DNA of 18,257 nt from Oehlia diaphana (GCA_003833135.1 QZLH01000561.1:5828-24084), one strand, 5' to 3'. Shown: positions 8,225 through 17,636, numbered from the stretch's first letter. Translations and numbers: made by a program. The notes: a model not told the origin generated them from the sequence alone.

Positions 8225-9390
8225 TTTTTTTTTTATTTATAAAAGAATTTAAAAGGATAATACAAAATTTGTAAAATGAACGGAGACGACAAAGTCGTTG
8301 ATCTGCAGCTGAGCCACCTGCTGCGAACCATTCTATAGGTCAGATGATGATAAACAAACAAAATTATACAAATAATTTGTAACACAGGCATGAGGTCGTC
8401 ACATATACGTCAGCTTCCCCAGTAACACCAACAAATTTTCCACCCCACGTGATTTTGTAAAATTCATCACCGGCATCACACCCCACCGCGTTTTCACTGT
8501 TGCCTCACAAAATTTATTTTTTCACGTCCCCTTAAATATCACCGGTCACGTGGGGTGGAAATTTTATAATAAAATTGTTGGTGTTATAACGGGACATATA
8601 TACGTCAGCATTATCACGTTGGTGTGACGATCGTACAAAAATGATTTATTTTTAAATCTTAACTATTCATTTATTTTACTGTATATTTTTACGTAATCAG
8701 ATATCTGTTTGTAAAGTTAGAATATAATCTTATTTTTCAAGTCATTAATTTAAGAATCAAATTTTTTTTATTACGCTATAATATAAAATTCAGTTTTAGC
8801 AAATTATTATGATGGAAAAGAATTACCTTCCACTCAAATAACCTACATTTTTGATTTCAAATATTAACGCATGATATAAACATGGAAATTGTATTCAATG
8901 TTACAATTTAACATATAAGAAAATCTCGTTATACCGATTTTAAATTCGCATGTCTTATATGTAACAACTTTTTTGTTAAAAAACAATACAAACGAAGATT
9001 TACAAAGTAAATATTACCATAAAGAAGAATGTAATACAATTTCAATAAGATCATTCTTAATAAATAATTTCACGTAATGGATGATTTACGTTCTTTATCT
9101 TGATTCTCTTACATTATATCACTATTATACCGGGATTTATTACCAACAAACCTTCTGGGCTGACTGTATTCAGTTTCTTATTAAATATGTAAGTAGATAG
9201 GACGTCTTGCCACAAGATTTAAAATGTACAGAATATCATTTTTATTTATTATACATATGATTTGTGTTCATGGATTGACAATGCGCATAATTTTTAGCCC
9301 AACTGCATTAACTTGTTGCTAGTACAAATTTTATTAAATTGTATTACATTACGAAATTTTTTTTCCTCTTAAACATCATTTTAAACAATA
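8225..9390. promoter_or_regulatory. Shared divergent upstream region of the BTB pair
   Basis: The two BTB genes are transcribed away from this 1166-bp interval, so it must contain both promoters unless unseen transcripts exist. The gene A side (8230-8640) is unusually GC-rich for the window and contains the foldback element at 8423-8586. The gene B side (8640-9390) is AT-rich with no element recognised. TATA-like strings are too common in this background to call. Another GC-richer stretch at 8281-8340 includes ACGAC AAA GTCGT, a possible small hairpin. Confidence 0.55.
8423..8586. mobile_element. MITE-like foldback element
   Basis: The left arm 8423-8452 starts TAACACCAACAAATTTTCCA. The right arm 8546-8586 is its inverse, ending TTGTTGGTGTTA, with about 11 extra bases (ATTTTATTAT type) inserted. 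The arms hold nearly perfect 11-bp and 17-bp complementary blocks, each including CCCCACGTGA and so a CACGTG palindrome. The loop is about 93 nt and non-coding. The ends can be read as TA|ACACCAAC ... GTTGGTGT|TA, which would fit a TA target as used by Tc1/mariner elements; since TA is self-complementary this is only suggestive. A 14 to 16 bp direct repeat, ACATAT(AT)ACGTCAGC at 8401-8414 and 8594-8609, lies just outside both arms. Confidence 0.75.
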
Positions 9391-10862
9391 ATGTCTTCGA
9401 AATTTTTGACAGAGTTATCTAGTGATTATGAAAAACTTTTTGAAACAGAATTTGGATACGATGTTATCATTTATGCTGGAGAAGAACCAAACGTTAAAGA
9501 AATTCATGCACATTCTAATATTTTATGCATCAGGTCTCAATATTTTCGTTCCGCATTTTCTAATGAATGGGCTGAAAAAAAAGATGGGAAATTTATTTTA
9601 AAGAAACCAAATATTTCGTCTCACTTATTTAACGTCATTCTCAGGTAATTTATAACATTTAATAATGATTCAACATTTATTTATGTATTATATTTATTTA
9701 TAATTAATTATCTTTTAATTATAGATTTATTTATTGTGGAAATATTGAATTAAAGAATTTACAAGGTCCTGAAGTATTGAAACTTTTGATAGCTGTTGAT
9801 GAGCTTAATATTCAACAATTGGTTTCTCATATTCAAGAATATTTGATCGAGCATCAAACTGAATTTTTGAATCAAAATCCAACTGGTATTCTTGAAGTTA
9901 TTTATCAACATGAAACATTTACAGATTTATGGAATTTTTGTCTTGAAAAAATTTGTGAAGAACCTGAAATTTTATTTAATTCAGATAAATTTATCAATTT
10001 AAAGGCTCCTTTGTTGGAATTATTATTAAAACGAGATGACTTAAATATAGATGAAATTATAATTTGGGAAAGTTTATTAAAATGGTGTTTTTCTCAACAA
10101 AATATCATAAATGATCCAACAAAATGGAATAAGGAAGATATTACAAAGATTGAAAGGTCACTACATAGATTTATTCCTTTAATTAGATTTTATGATATTG
10201 AACCTACAGATTTTTTTTACAAAATTTATTGTTATAAAGAAGTATTGCCTCAGGATTTAATTCATAATCTTTTGGAATTTCATATAGTTCCTAATATGAA
10301 ACCCAAAACTAATGTAGCACCTTCAAGAAAACTAAACTTGAAATTTAAACTTGATTCAACATTAATTGAATCAAAACACATTCCTTTATTTGCTTCATGG
10401 ATTGATAAAAAGGATTCCTCTTATAATAAATATAAGATCCCTTATGAATTTAAATTATTATATCGTTCAAGTAGAGATGGATTTAATGGCGAGACTTTTC
10501 ATAGTAATTGTGACAATAAAGGAGCTACTATTTGGGTAGCAAAAATTCAAGGCTCAACACAATTAATTGGAGGATATAATCCTCTTGATTGGAATGGACA
10601 TAGCGTTTGGAAAAAAACTGCAGATAGTTTTTTATTTAATTTTACAAATGTAAAAGATATTTCTACAGCAAAATTAGGTTATGTTAAGGATGCAAATTGT
10701 GCTATTTACTGCCATAATAATTATGGGCCATATACAGGTGATTTATATTGCTCGGGTTCTAATAATTGGATTTGCTATGATAGTAATTATTATCCTAAGA
10801 TAGGTATTCCAGGAAAATTTATAGTAGAAAATTATGAAGTATTCCAAGTGATAAGACAGTAA
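9391..10862 (+). CDS. BTB-BACK-TLDc protein (gene B)
   Basis: Spliced CDS: exon 1 9391-9644 and exon 2 9725-10862, giving 1392 nt and 463 aa. BTB covers about residues 18-95 (YDVIIYAG, IHAHSNILCIRS, VILR|FIYCGN across the intron). BACK covers about 110-265 (NFCLEKIC, IIWESLLKWC, IPLIRFY). TLDc covers about 300-463: FASWID, SRDGF (334-338), IGGYNP (366-371), NNYGPY and the terminal EVFQVI. Same architecture, size and intron position as gene A, so the two are paralogues in inverted orientation. The role is inferred as a CUL3-type adaptor with a TLDc module; the substrate is unknown. The start ATG follows AAACAATA and is the first Met of the frame. The internal exon 2 Met/TTG starts would lose the BTB domain and are rejected. 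No lesions were seen. Confidence 0.93.
9645..9724 (+). other. Intron of BTB-BACK-TLDc gene B
   Basis: 80 nt, donor CAG|GTAATT, acceptor ATTATAG|A, phase 2, interrupting an Arg codon in VILR|FIYCG. Without removal the frame stops at the TAA inside the donor. Confidence 0.9.
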
Positions 10863-11478
10863 AATTTTACTATTTGTTATATAAAACTAATAACAGAAGT
10901 ATTTTACTTGATATTCGTTCGTTAAAAGAAATTCTTAATTATAAAAAGATTTGAATAAAAATAAATTTTAAATACTATACTTTTCTATAAATCAAATTTA
11001 AATTTAAGAATGAGCCAATGAGAATATTGTTAATACAATTCGATTCTCTTCATTTATAATTCGAAGAAGTTGGTTATTTAATTTAAATTTATTCCGAATA
11101 ATTATTTCTAAAAATTAAAATCTTCGAACATTTACGTTTTCAATTATATTTGACTATGTATGACCCTAGAAAATTTCAATTACTATTTATTCTTTACTTT
11201 GCATGGGCATAAAACTAATGTTACGACTTAAAAATTTCTTTATATTTTATATTTATCTTAATAAAATATTTACAAACATTTGCAAAATATATAGTGAGTT
11301 AAATATTAAATATTGATCCAAATATAATAGCGTTATAAATTTTAATGGAAAAAAAAAAAAGTTTTTAGAAGATAACCACCATGATTCTGATAATTTTTGA
11401 GAAATATGTAAATGATTTTAATTTGTTTTTTAATGTATAAAATTTTATAACGATGAAATTTTCTTTTTTTTTTTTAAC
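10863..11478. other. 3' flank of gene B, AT-rich
   Basis: Apart from the possible poly(A) signal nothing was recognised; poly-A and poly-T runs near 11346 and 11464 are background features. Confidence 0.45.
10954..10959 (+). terminator. Possible poly(A) signal of gene B
   Basis: AATAAA lies about 92 nt past the stop codon. In such AT-rich DNA the hexamer is common, so support is weak. Confidence 0.3.
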
Positions 11479-11585
11479 TAGTGTTCCAAAGGGGTCGAGT
11501 CGAGTCGGGTTTTGAGGTCTATTTGAAGTTTCGACTTGACCCTATTATAGTCTGAATAGGATAACCCCGTCCCTTTCGGACACTA
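11479..11585. mobile_element. Short inverted-repeat (MITE-like) element
   Basis: TAGTGTTCCAAAGGG at 11479-11493 is inverted as CCCTTTCGGACACTA at 11571-11585, with two mismatches. Inside, AGGGGTCGAGTCGA (from about 11489) is inverted as TTTCGACTTGACCCT (about 11529-11543), and GTCGAGTCGAGTCGGG is a short tandem motif. The element is about 107 bp, non-coding, and much richer in G+C than the poly-T flank. The same terminal string, ACTAGTGTTCC, recurs at 17637. The hAT-type ends proposed here are inferred from the general look of the termini; no clear 8-bp target duplication was found. Confidence 0.6.
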
Positions 11586-13778
11586 AATTTTTAAAAAGGA
11601 AATATAAATGATTTAACGCAATATTTTTAATATACAATAAGAAACACTTAAAAATCACAAGTACAATTTAATAAGGTTTATGAAGCGATTAACACTTTTA
11701 TTCGCCTTATATGGTTACTTTATTAATTAACTTGAAAACGATATTTTATTTTTGAATTAAAGATGCAATTTTAAGTAATACAATAAGTGCAAATTACGAA
11801 TTAAGTATTGGCCATTTGTGTGGTCCACAATTTGGCAAATACATTATTATAATTTCTTATGATAATATTCCTAATATTGTTAGTAAAAACAATAAATATT
11901 CTTGGTGGATACTGTATAATTATAAAAATGGTGTCTTTTAATACTTGATATAAAACTAGAATATTTTTTTTTTTCGAACTGATAATTTATTTGGATCATA
12001 AATCCTATTGTAAAGTGAATAAATAGATTTTTGACATTGTACTTTAAACGCTACAAAAATTTTATCGACCAAAATTATTATATTGTATATCTCGTTATAG
12101 AAAGTATGTTTGTCTTTTTTTAACCAAAGAGCGGGAGGATTATATCAAATTAAATTAAATTTCCTTTTATTAGCAACATATCAACATACCTATGTTTGAG
12201 AGGCTCAAAAGTATTGATTTTTTTCTGTCATATTATTAACAATTGCATTTTATATTTATTTATTTTAAACAACATCAAAATAAAGTCGTTAAATTATCAA
12301 AATCTCCAAATTGGATGGCTTTATTAATTTAAATTCTTCAATAATAGTAATTTAGTTTTGAAAATATCAAACTTTATAAGCGTAATTTTTAAAGCAAGAA
12401 TTCTTCGATAATCAGTATTACTTAATTGGTACCTTGAAAACTAGTCCACAAAATAATTTGAATGTTCAATGATCAGGATGAAATTCTTTCATTAGTTTTG
12501 TTAAACCTTTTTTCTCTTTTATGTAAACATTAACTAATTAGTATTCTTTTATGCCCTGATGGATCAGTATCTTTTGTGGATAACTGTTCAATATAAACTG
12601 AAATTTCTTAGTTAGTGTGGTTGTCTAGTTAAAATTGAAAAAATTAAATAAATTTAGCATTCTTTTCTTTATGCACAATAAATTTTTAAATTTTGATTTG
12701 TTTTTTCAAGTTTTGATCTGTAAAGTTAGACAGACATTCAAAGTTTTTATGTATATTATCTTTCGTTCATTTACAAATCACTATATTAAATTTAACCACT
12801 TTACCGATGTGTCGAATTTCACTATGTTTTAGTATAGTAAGACATACGCAAAATTCAAACAATTTATGTATTTTTAACATCTTATTATTTATATAAACTT
12901 TAATTAAAAGCATTAAAAGCTCTATTTAAGTAGAATCATAAATAAAAAAATGTTAATGTATAAACAAAGCTTAATTTTTAAGATTATAAGAAACATTTTT
13001 ATCAGTATGTTCTTCAATGAAATTGGTAGACAAATAATTAGGTATGAGTTGAATATTTTCACAAATAAAACTTATTATATATATAGGTGTACAAAAATCG
13101 TTATACTAATATAATAATTTATACATTTAATAGTAATTTTTTTATGTTCTCAGAAATTTGACGATAAATAGTATAATTAAACGATTATTATAAATTAAGA
13201 ATCCTTTCATACTCGTTATACACTTATACTCCACAAATATACTTTACAAATACGCAAATAGTATTAAAAAAAGAAATTTTTTTTAAAAAAATTTTTTTTG
13301 GGTATCATATGCTTAAAAAAATAATAAAGTTAAATATATTAATTAAAAATCCTATTTTTAATAAAAATAGATGTCAAAAGTTACAATAAATGAATCCTAA
13401 ATTAGATTGGCCTATGTGCTATTACGTAATTCTAATTTGTATATTAATTAAATTTTGAATAAAAAATTCTTCTAATGGTAAATAAGATTATAGGCATGTT
13501 TTATTCGTTACCCATAATGCAGATTAAACGCGGATCGTATCGGAATTAATACGGACCGAAAAAAATAAATAATCGTTAGTCATCCCTCCTATTTTTTGGT
13601 TAAAACCTTCCTTTTTAGTAACTCATTCAATGATAAATTGAGAAATTATAACCTAATTAATGCGTAAATGAAAAATTTACTGCGCACATCAAAAATTGAA
13701 TAAAAAAAAAAAAAAAAAATTTTTTATTTTTTTTTTCAAAAAATTTTTTTCAACAATATAAATTTCTAAAATAACCAA
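11586..13778. other. Gene desert with small palindromes
   Basis: About 2.2 kb without a supportable gene. Two local dyads stand out: GCCATTTGTGTGG / CCACAATTTGGC at 11811-11835 (imperfect hairpin), and CGGATCGTAT / ATACGGACCG at 13531-13558, about 220 bp before the Sel1-kinase start. Two similar 38-bp strings at about 12465-12505 and 12587-12625 (GTTCAAT ... GAAATT.TT ... TTAGT) hint at an old duplication. Long A and T runs precede the next gene (13700-13750). The 65-codon frame at 12635 is AT-driven. Confidence 0.4.
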
Positions 13779-14735
13779 ATGGATACTAAACATAATAATT
13801 TAAATATCTCGGATAAAGATACTGATACAATAAATGCCAAAAATTATTGTAAACCATTTAATTCTTTAGAAAGATCAGCAGAAAATGGTGATAAAGTAGC
13901 AATGTTTAATTTAGCCAAAAGATATAAAAATGGAGAAGGAACAGAAAAGAATTTAGAAAAAGCTTTTCATTGGTTTCAAAAAGCAGCAAAAAGAAATCAT
14001 ATTGAAGCAATGTTTAATTTAGCCAATATGTATTATTATGGAAACGGAACAGAACAAAAATTAGAAAAAGCCTTTCATTGGTATCAAAAATCAGCAGAAA
14101 ATGGATATACTAATGCAATGTTTAATTTAGCTGAATGTTATGACAATGGAGAAGGAACAGAAAAGAATTTAGAAAAATCCTTTCATTGGTATCAAAAAGC
14201 AGCAGAAAATGATTACACTGATGCAATGTTTAATTTAGCCATATGTTATAAAAATGGAGAAGGAACAGAAAAGAATTTAGAAAAAGCCTTTCATTGGTAT
14301 CAAAAAGCAGCAGAAAATGGTGATGAAATAGCAATGTTTAATTTAGCCATATGTTATAAAAATGGAGAAGGAACAGAAAAGAATTTAGAAAAAGCTTTTC
14401 ATTGGTTTCAAAAAGCAGCAGAAAGAAATCATGTTGAAGCAATGTTTAGTTTAGCCAATATGTATTATTATGAAGATGGAACAGAACAAAAGTTAGAAAA
14501 AGCCTTTCATTGGTACCAAAAAGCAGCAGAAAGAGATCTTATTGAAGCAATGTTTAGTTTAGCAAATATGTATTATTATGGAAAAGAAAAAGAAAACAAT
14601 TTAGAAAAAGCCTTTCATTGGTATCAAAAAGTAGTAGAAAATGGTAATGAAAAAGCTATGGATAGTTTAGCTGTACGCTGCTATGAAAATGGAGAAAGAA
14701 CAGAAAAGTTTTGTTCAGTAAAAGTAATAATTTAG
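13779..14735 (+). CDS. Sel1-repeat array, N-terminal part of an interrupted Sel1-kinase
   Basis: ATG at 13779 (context CCAAATGG after an A-rich leader) opens 318 codons. After about 32 N-terminal residues come seven full 36-residue Sel1-like (TPR-related) repeats and the start of an eighth. The consensus is AMFNLAxxYxxGEGTEKNLE followed by KAFHWYQKAAENG. Sel1 repeats form a helical solenoid used as a protein-binding scaffold, with no enzymatic role. In the eighth repeat, about 66 nt expected between GTEK and the next NLA are replaced by about 20 unrelated nt (about 14709-14728), so the frame is lost and TAG follows at 14733. The next frame immediately resumes the array. It is either a frameshifted pseudogene or a stand-alone Sel1 protein of 318 aa; the abrupt end inside a repeat favours damage. 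Confidence 0.75.
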   Translation: MDTKHNNLNISDKDTDTINAKNYCKPFNSLERSAENGDKVAMFNLAKRYKNGEGTEKNLEKAFHWFQKAAKRNHIEAMFNLANMYYYGNGTEQKLEKAFHWYQKSAENGYTNAMFNLAECYDNGEGTEKNLEKSFHWYQKAAENDYTDAMFNLAICYKNGEGTEKNLEKAFHWYQKAAENGDEIAMFNLAICYKNGEGTEKNLEKAFHWFQKAAERNHVEAMFSLANMYYYEDGTEQKLEKAFHWYQKAAERDLIEAMFSLANMYYYGKEKENNLEKAFHWYQKVVENGNEKAMDSLAVRCYENGERTEKFCSVKVII

Positions 14736-15680
14736 CGAATATGTATTATAATGGAGAAGGAACAGAAAAGAATTTAGAAAAAGTCTTTTATTGGTATCAA
14801 AAAGCAGCAGAATATGGTAATGAATTATCAATATTAAATTTGGCCATATGTTATAAAGATGGAGTAGGAACAGAAAAAAATTTAGAAAAAGCATTTTATT
14901 TGTATCAAAATGCAGCAGAAAATGGTAATAAAGTAGCAATGAATAGTTTAGCCAAATGTTATCAATATGGAGAAGGAACAGAAAAGAATTTAGAAAAAGC
15001 CTTTCATTGGTTTCAAAAAGCAGTAGAAAAAGATCATGTTGAAGCAATGAATAATTTAGCCATATGTTATCATCAAGGAGAAGGAACAGAAAAGAATTTA
15101 GAAAAAGCCTTTCATTGGTATCAAAAAGCAGCAGAATATGGTAATGAAGTATCAATATTAAATTTAGCCGCATGTTATAAAAATGGAGTAGGAACAGAAA
15201 AGAATATAGAAAAAGCCTTTCATTTGTATCTAAAAGCAGCAGAAAATGGTAATAAAGTAGCAATGAATGGTTTAGCTGAATGTTATAATTATGGAGAAGG
15301 AGAAAAGAATTTAGAAAAAGCCTTTCATTTGTATCAAAAAGCAGCAGAAAACGATGATGAAATAGCAATGTTTAATTTAGCCATATGTTATGAAATTGGA
15401 GAAGGAACAGAAATGAATTTAGAAAAAGCTTTTCATTGGTATCAAAAAGCAGCAGAAAATGGTTGCCTTAAGGCAATGTTTAATTTTGCCTTGTGTTATT
15501 ATTTTGGAGAAGGAACAGAAAAGGATTTAGAAAAAGCCTTTTATTGGTATCAGAAAGCAGCAGAAAATGGTGATGAAAAAGCAATGCTTTATTTAGCCAT
15601 ATGTTATAAATATGGAGTAGGAACAGAAAAGAATTTAGAAAAAGACTTTTATTGGTTTCAAAAAGCAGCAGGAAATGATA
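13870..15680 (+). repeat. 108-bp coding tandem repeat array (Sel1 units)
   Basis: About 16 units of 108 bp. Adjacent units 14223-14287 and 14331-14395 are identical over 65 nt at an offset of exactly 108. A three-unit block starting with EYGNE at 14810 recurs at 15134, offset 324. In the first part, units 1 and 2 pair best with units 5 and 6 (offset 432). One unit near 15290-15310 lacks a codon (GEGEKNLE). Long open frames on the opposite strand come from the repeat composition. Confidence 0.9.
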
Positions 15681-16698
15681 AAGTAAATCCTAAAAATGAA
15701 ATTAAATTATTTAATTCATGCGAGGGGTCAGAGATTGATTATCAGTGTTGCCAACAATGTAAGCAACCATTTACTGGTTATTGGTGGTGCCAACAATGTA
15801 ATACTATACGATTTCAACAAGATTTTTCAAACTGGACTAGTAAAAATGAATTTATTGATAAATTTATTCAAGAAGCACAACTAAATGCTAAAAACAGTTA
15901 TGAAGTTTTAGAATGGATACCTTATAATAAATTGTCAAGTATTGATTATTATGATGAAGGAGGATTTGGTGAAATCTATAAAGCTATCTGGTTAGATGGA
16001 CCTATTTATAATTGGGATTTTGAAAAACAACAATGGAATAGACAAATAGATTATGAGGTTGCTCTTAAAATACTTAATAATTCATCAAGCTTAAATAATA
16101 AATTTCTGGATGAGGTATAGTATTTATTTTAATAGCAAATTTTATTTTTTTTTGCAAAAAATTTAATAATTTTTTATTTTCTATATAGTGGATATATCAT
16201 TATAATTGTCAAAAAAAATCATTTTCAAAATTTATTCAATTTTTTGGAATTACTCAAGATCCAAATAATTTAAATTATATAATTGTAATGAGTTATGCAA
16301 AAAAAGGAAGTTTAAGAAAATGTTTGTCTGATATAAGTAAGTTTAAGTGGCAAGACAAGTTACAATTATTGAAAACAATTATATTAGGACTCAAAATAAT
16401 TCATGAATCAAATTTAACTCATGGTGATTTTCATGATGGTAATATTTTAATGTCAGATAATCACAATGAGTTATTTATTACTGATTTAGGATTATGTAAA
16501 CCTATAAGTGATTCTGAGGTTAATGAAATCTATGGAGTTTTACCTTATATGGCTCCTGAAATATTAAGAAACAAACCCTATACTCCAGCAAGTGATATTT
16601 ATAGTTTTTCAATGATAATGTGGGAATTTACATCAGGTGTTCCTCCATTTAATAATGAAGCACATGATCTTGAACTTGTCTTAGATATATGTAATTAA
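14741..16698 (+). CDS. Sel1 repeats - zinc ribbon - protein kinase, middle part
   Basis: Exons 14741-16114 and 16189-16698 (627 codons from the first in-frame ATG, which is not a likely native start). It holds one partial and eight full Sel1 repeats. A CxxC-x9-CxxC knuckle follows (CQQC ... WWCQQC, about 15748-15799), probably a zinc ribbon. The linker LEWIPYNKL leads to the kinase: glycine loop GGFGEIYKA (about 15959), VALK lysine (about 16060), FLDE|W across the intron, hinge NYIIVMSYA, catalytic loop THGDFHDGN (about 16417), metal-binding DLG (16482-16490), MAPE, DIYSFS. The catalytic Asp and Asn are present; HRD is HGD, so it would be a non-RD kinase. A TAA at 16696-16698 cuts it after ICN in the helix G region, removing the rest of the C-lobe. 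The intact relative would be a scaffolded TKL-like signalling kinase. Confidence 0.8.
16115..16188 (+). other. Intron in the kinase domain
   Basis: 74 nt, donor GAG|GTATAG, acceptor CTATATAG|TGG, phase 0. Splicing joins FLDE to WIYHYNC and continues in frame into FFGITQDPNNLNYIIV, as expected for the stretch from helix C to beta 5. Confidence 0.85.
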
Positions 16699-17115
16699 GA
16701 AAAACGTCCTGAAATTATAAAAAATACTCCAAAATGTTATGTAGATTTAATGAAAAAATGTTGGGATTCAAATCCCTCTAATAGACCAACCATAAGAATG
16801 CTTGAAAATGTTATATCTGAATGGATTAGATGTATTGACAAATATTATGAAATGAACAGTGATGTAAAAGATAATTATATGGTAGATGCTAATAATCAAT
16901 TACTAAAAGATGATATGTGTGAATTTGTAGAAGCAAACAAAACGTTAGTACAAGAAAAAGCAAATACTTCCATTATGCAATCTCATTCACAAGCATATTA
17001 TATAACTCGCAAATGTACTGAAATTTTAGCTCAAGTAAAGTCTGACATCATAGTTTTGGAAAAGACTGAAATCATTCAAAGGTCTGAGTGTTTTGAATGT
17101 ATAGTTAAAGATTAA
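16699..17115 (+). pseudogene. Kinase C-lobe end and C-terminal tail beyond the stop
   Basis: The same frame as the kinase continues right after the TAA with EKRPEI, then CYVDLMKKCWDSNPSNRPT (subdomain XI) and a 100-residue tail with QAYYITRKCTEILAQVKS and the C-terminal ECFECIVKD, ending at 17115. This QAYY...EILAQ...ECFECI tail is, from memory, typical of full-length Sel1-kinases of this lineage. The preserved sequence on both sides of a single stop shows the nonsense change is recent or, less likely, that the stop is bypassed. By itself the piece has no start or catalytic residues. Confidence 0.8.
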
Positions 17116-17189
17116 TTAATGATCTTTGTTATTTATTGAATTATTTACTGAAAATATTTATATTATATAATTTACAATTTTTGCAGTAA

Positions 17190-17195
17190 AATAAA
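17190..17195 (+). terminator. Possible poly(A) signal of the Sel1-kinase gene
   Basis: AATAAA is about 75 nt past the last stop of the kinase tail. Weak support because of the AT background. Confidence 0.3.
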
Positions 17196-17283
17196 TACAA
17201 GTATAATAATTATTGAATAATGTTCATATATACAATATTTTCATTTTATTATTTCTTATAAATTATAATTATTATGATTAGGG

Positions 17284-17630
17284 ATGGCAACGGTCGGTCA
17301 CAGTCAGTTATCGGTCAGTCATAACTGGTTAAGGGCCTTTGACCGACTGACCGTTTTGGCTGACCGTTTTTCTGACCATTTAACCGACCATTTAACCGAT
17401 AACTTTTTTCTTTTTAATGAATTTTAATCAAGAAAAAAATGTTAAAAAGTGTAATTTAATCAAAAAAAAAATGTTATTTAACTTTTTTTATTGATTAAGT
17501 TCGTAAAAAAAGTGTTATTTGGCTAAATAATCGGTTAAACGGTCAGTTAAATGGTCGGTCAAATGGTCAGTCAAACCGGTCAGTTAAACGGTCGGTCAGA
17601 AATCTTTGACTGACCAATATCAGTCATGAT
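17284..17630. mobile_element. GGTCAGT-type foldback element
   Basis: The left arm (about 17293-17403) is packed with GACCGACTGACCGTTTT and GACCATTTAACCGA motifs. The right arm (about 17529-17628) carries the complements (CGGTTAAACGGTCAGTTAAA, GGTCGGTCAAATGGTCAGT). Together they can form a roughly 100-bp imperfect hairpin around an AT-rich 125-nt spacer. The left end, TAGGGATGGCAACGG, resembles hAT-type terminal strings, but no matching right end was found. Non-coding. Confidence 0.7.
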
Positions 17631-17636
17631 TATAAC

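Noticed and set aside
8330..8360. C-box-like ATGATGA suggesting a snoRNA
   Set aside because: No correctly spaced D box or closing stem was found on either strand.
9777..10862. Stand-alone start at 9777 for BTB gene B
   Set aside because: The codon is TTG and the BTB domain would be cut; splicing 9644 to 9725 gives one continuous BTB-BACK-TLDc frame.
12635..12832. 65-codon plus-strand open frame
   Set aside because: Phe/Lys/Ile/Asn-rich chance frame in a gene desert.
14708..14735. 28-nt GT...AG span as a mini-intron at the Sel1 frameshift
   Set aside because: Too short for a spliceosomal intron, and its removal does not restore the Sel1 frame.
14715..15368. 217-codon open frame on the minus strand through the Sel1 array
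   Set aside because: It is a mirror of the 108-bp coding repeat (Leu/Phe-rich LLLFDTNERLFLNSF repeated); an antisense shadow, not a gene.
15696..15884. 62-codon frame overlapping the zinc ribbon region
   Set aside because: It is an out-of-frame reading of the kinase gene, whose own frame carries the CxxC pairs.
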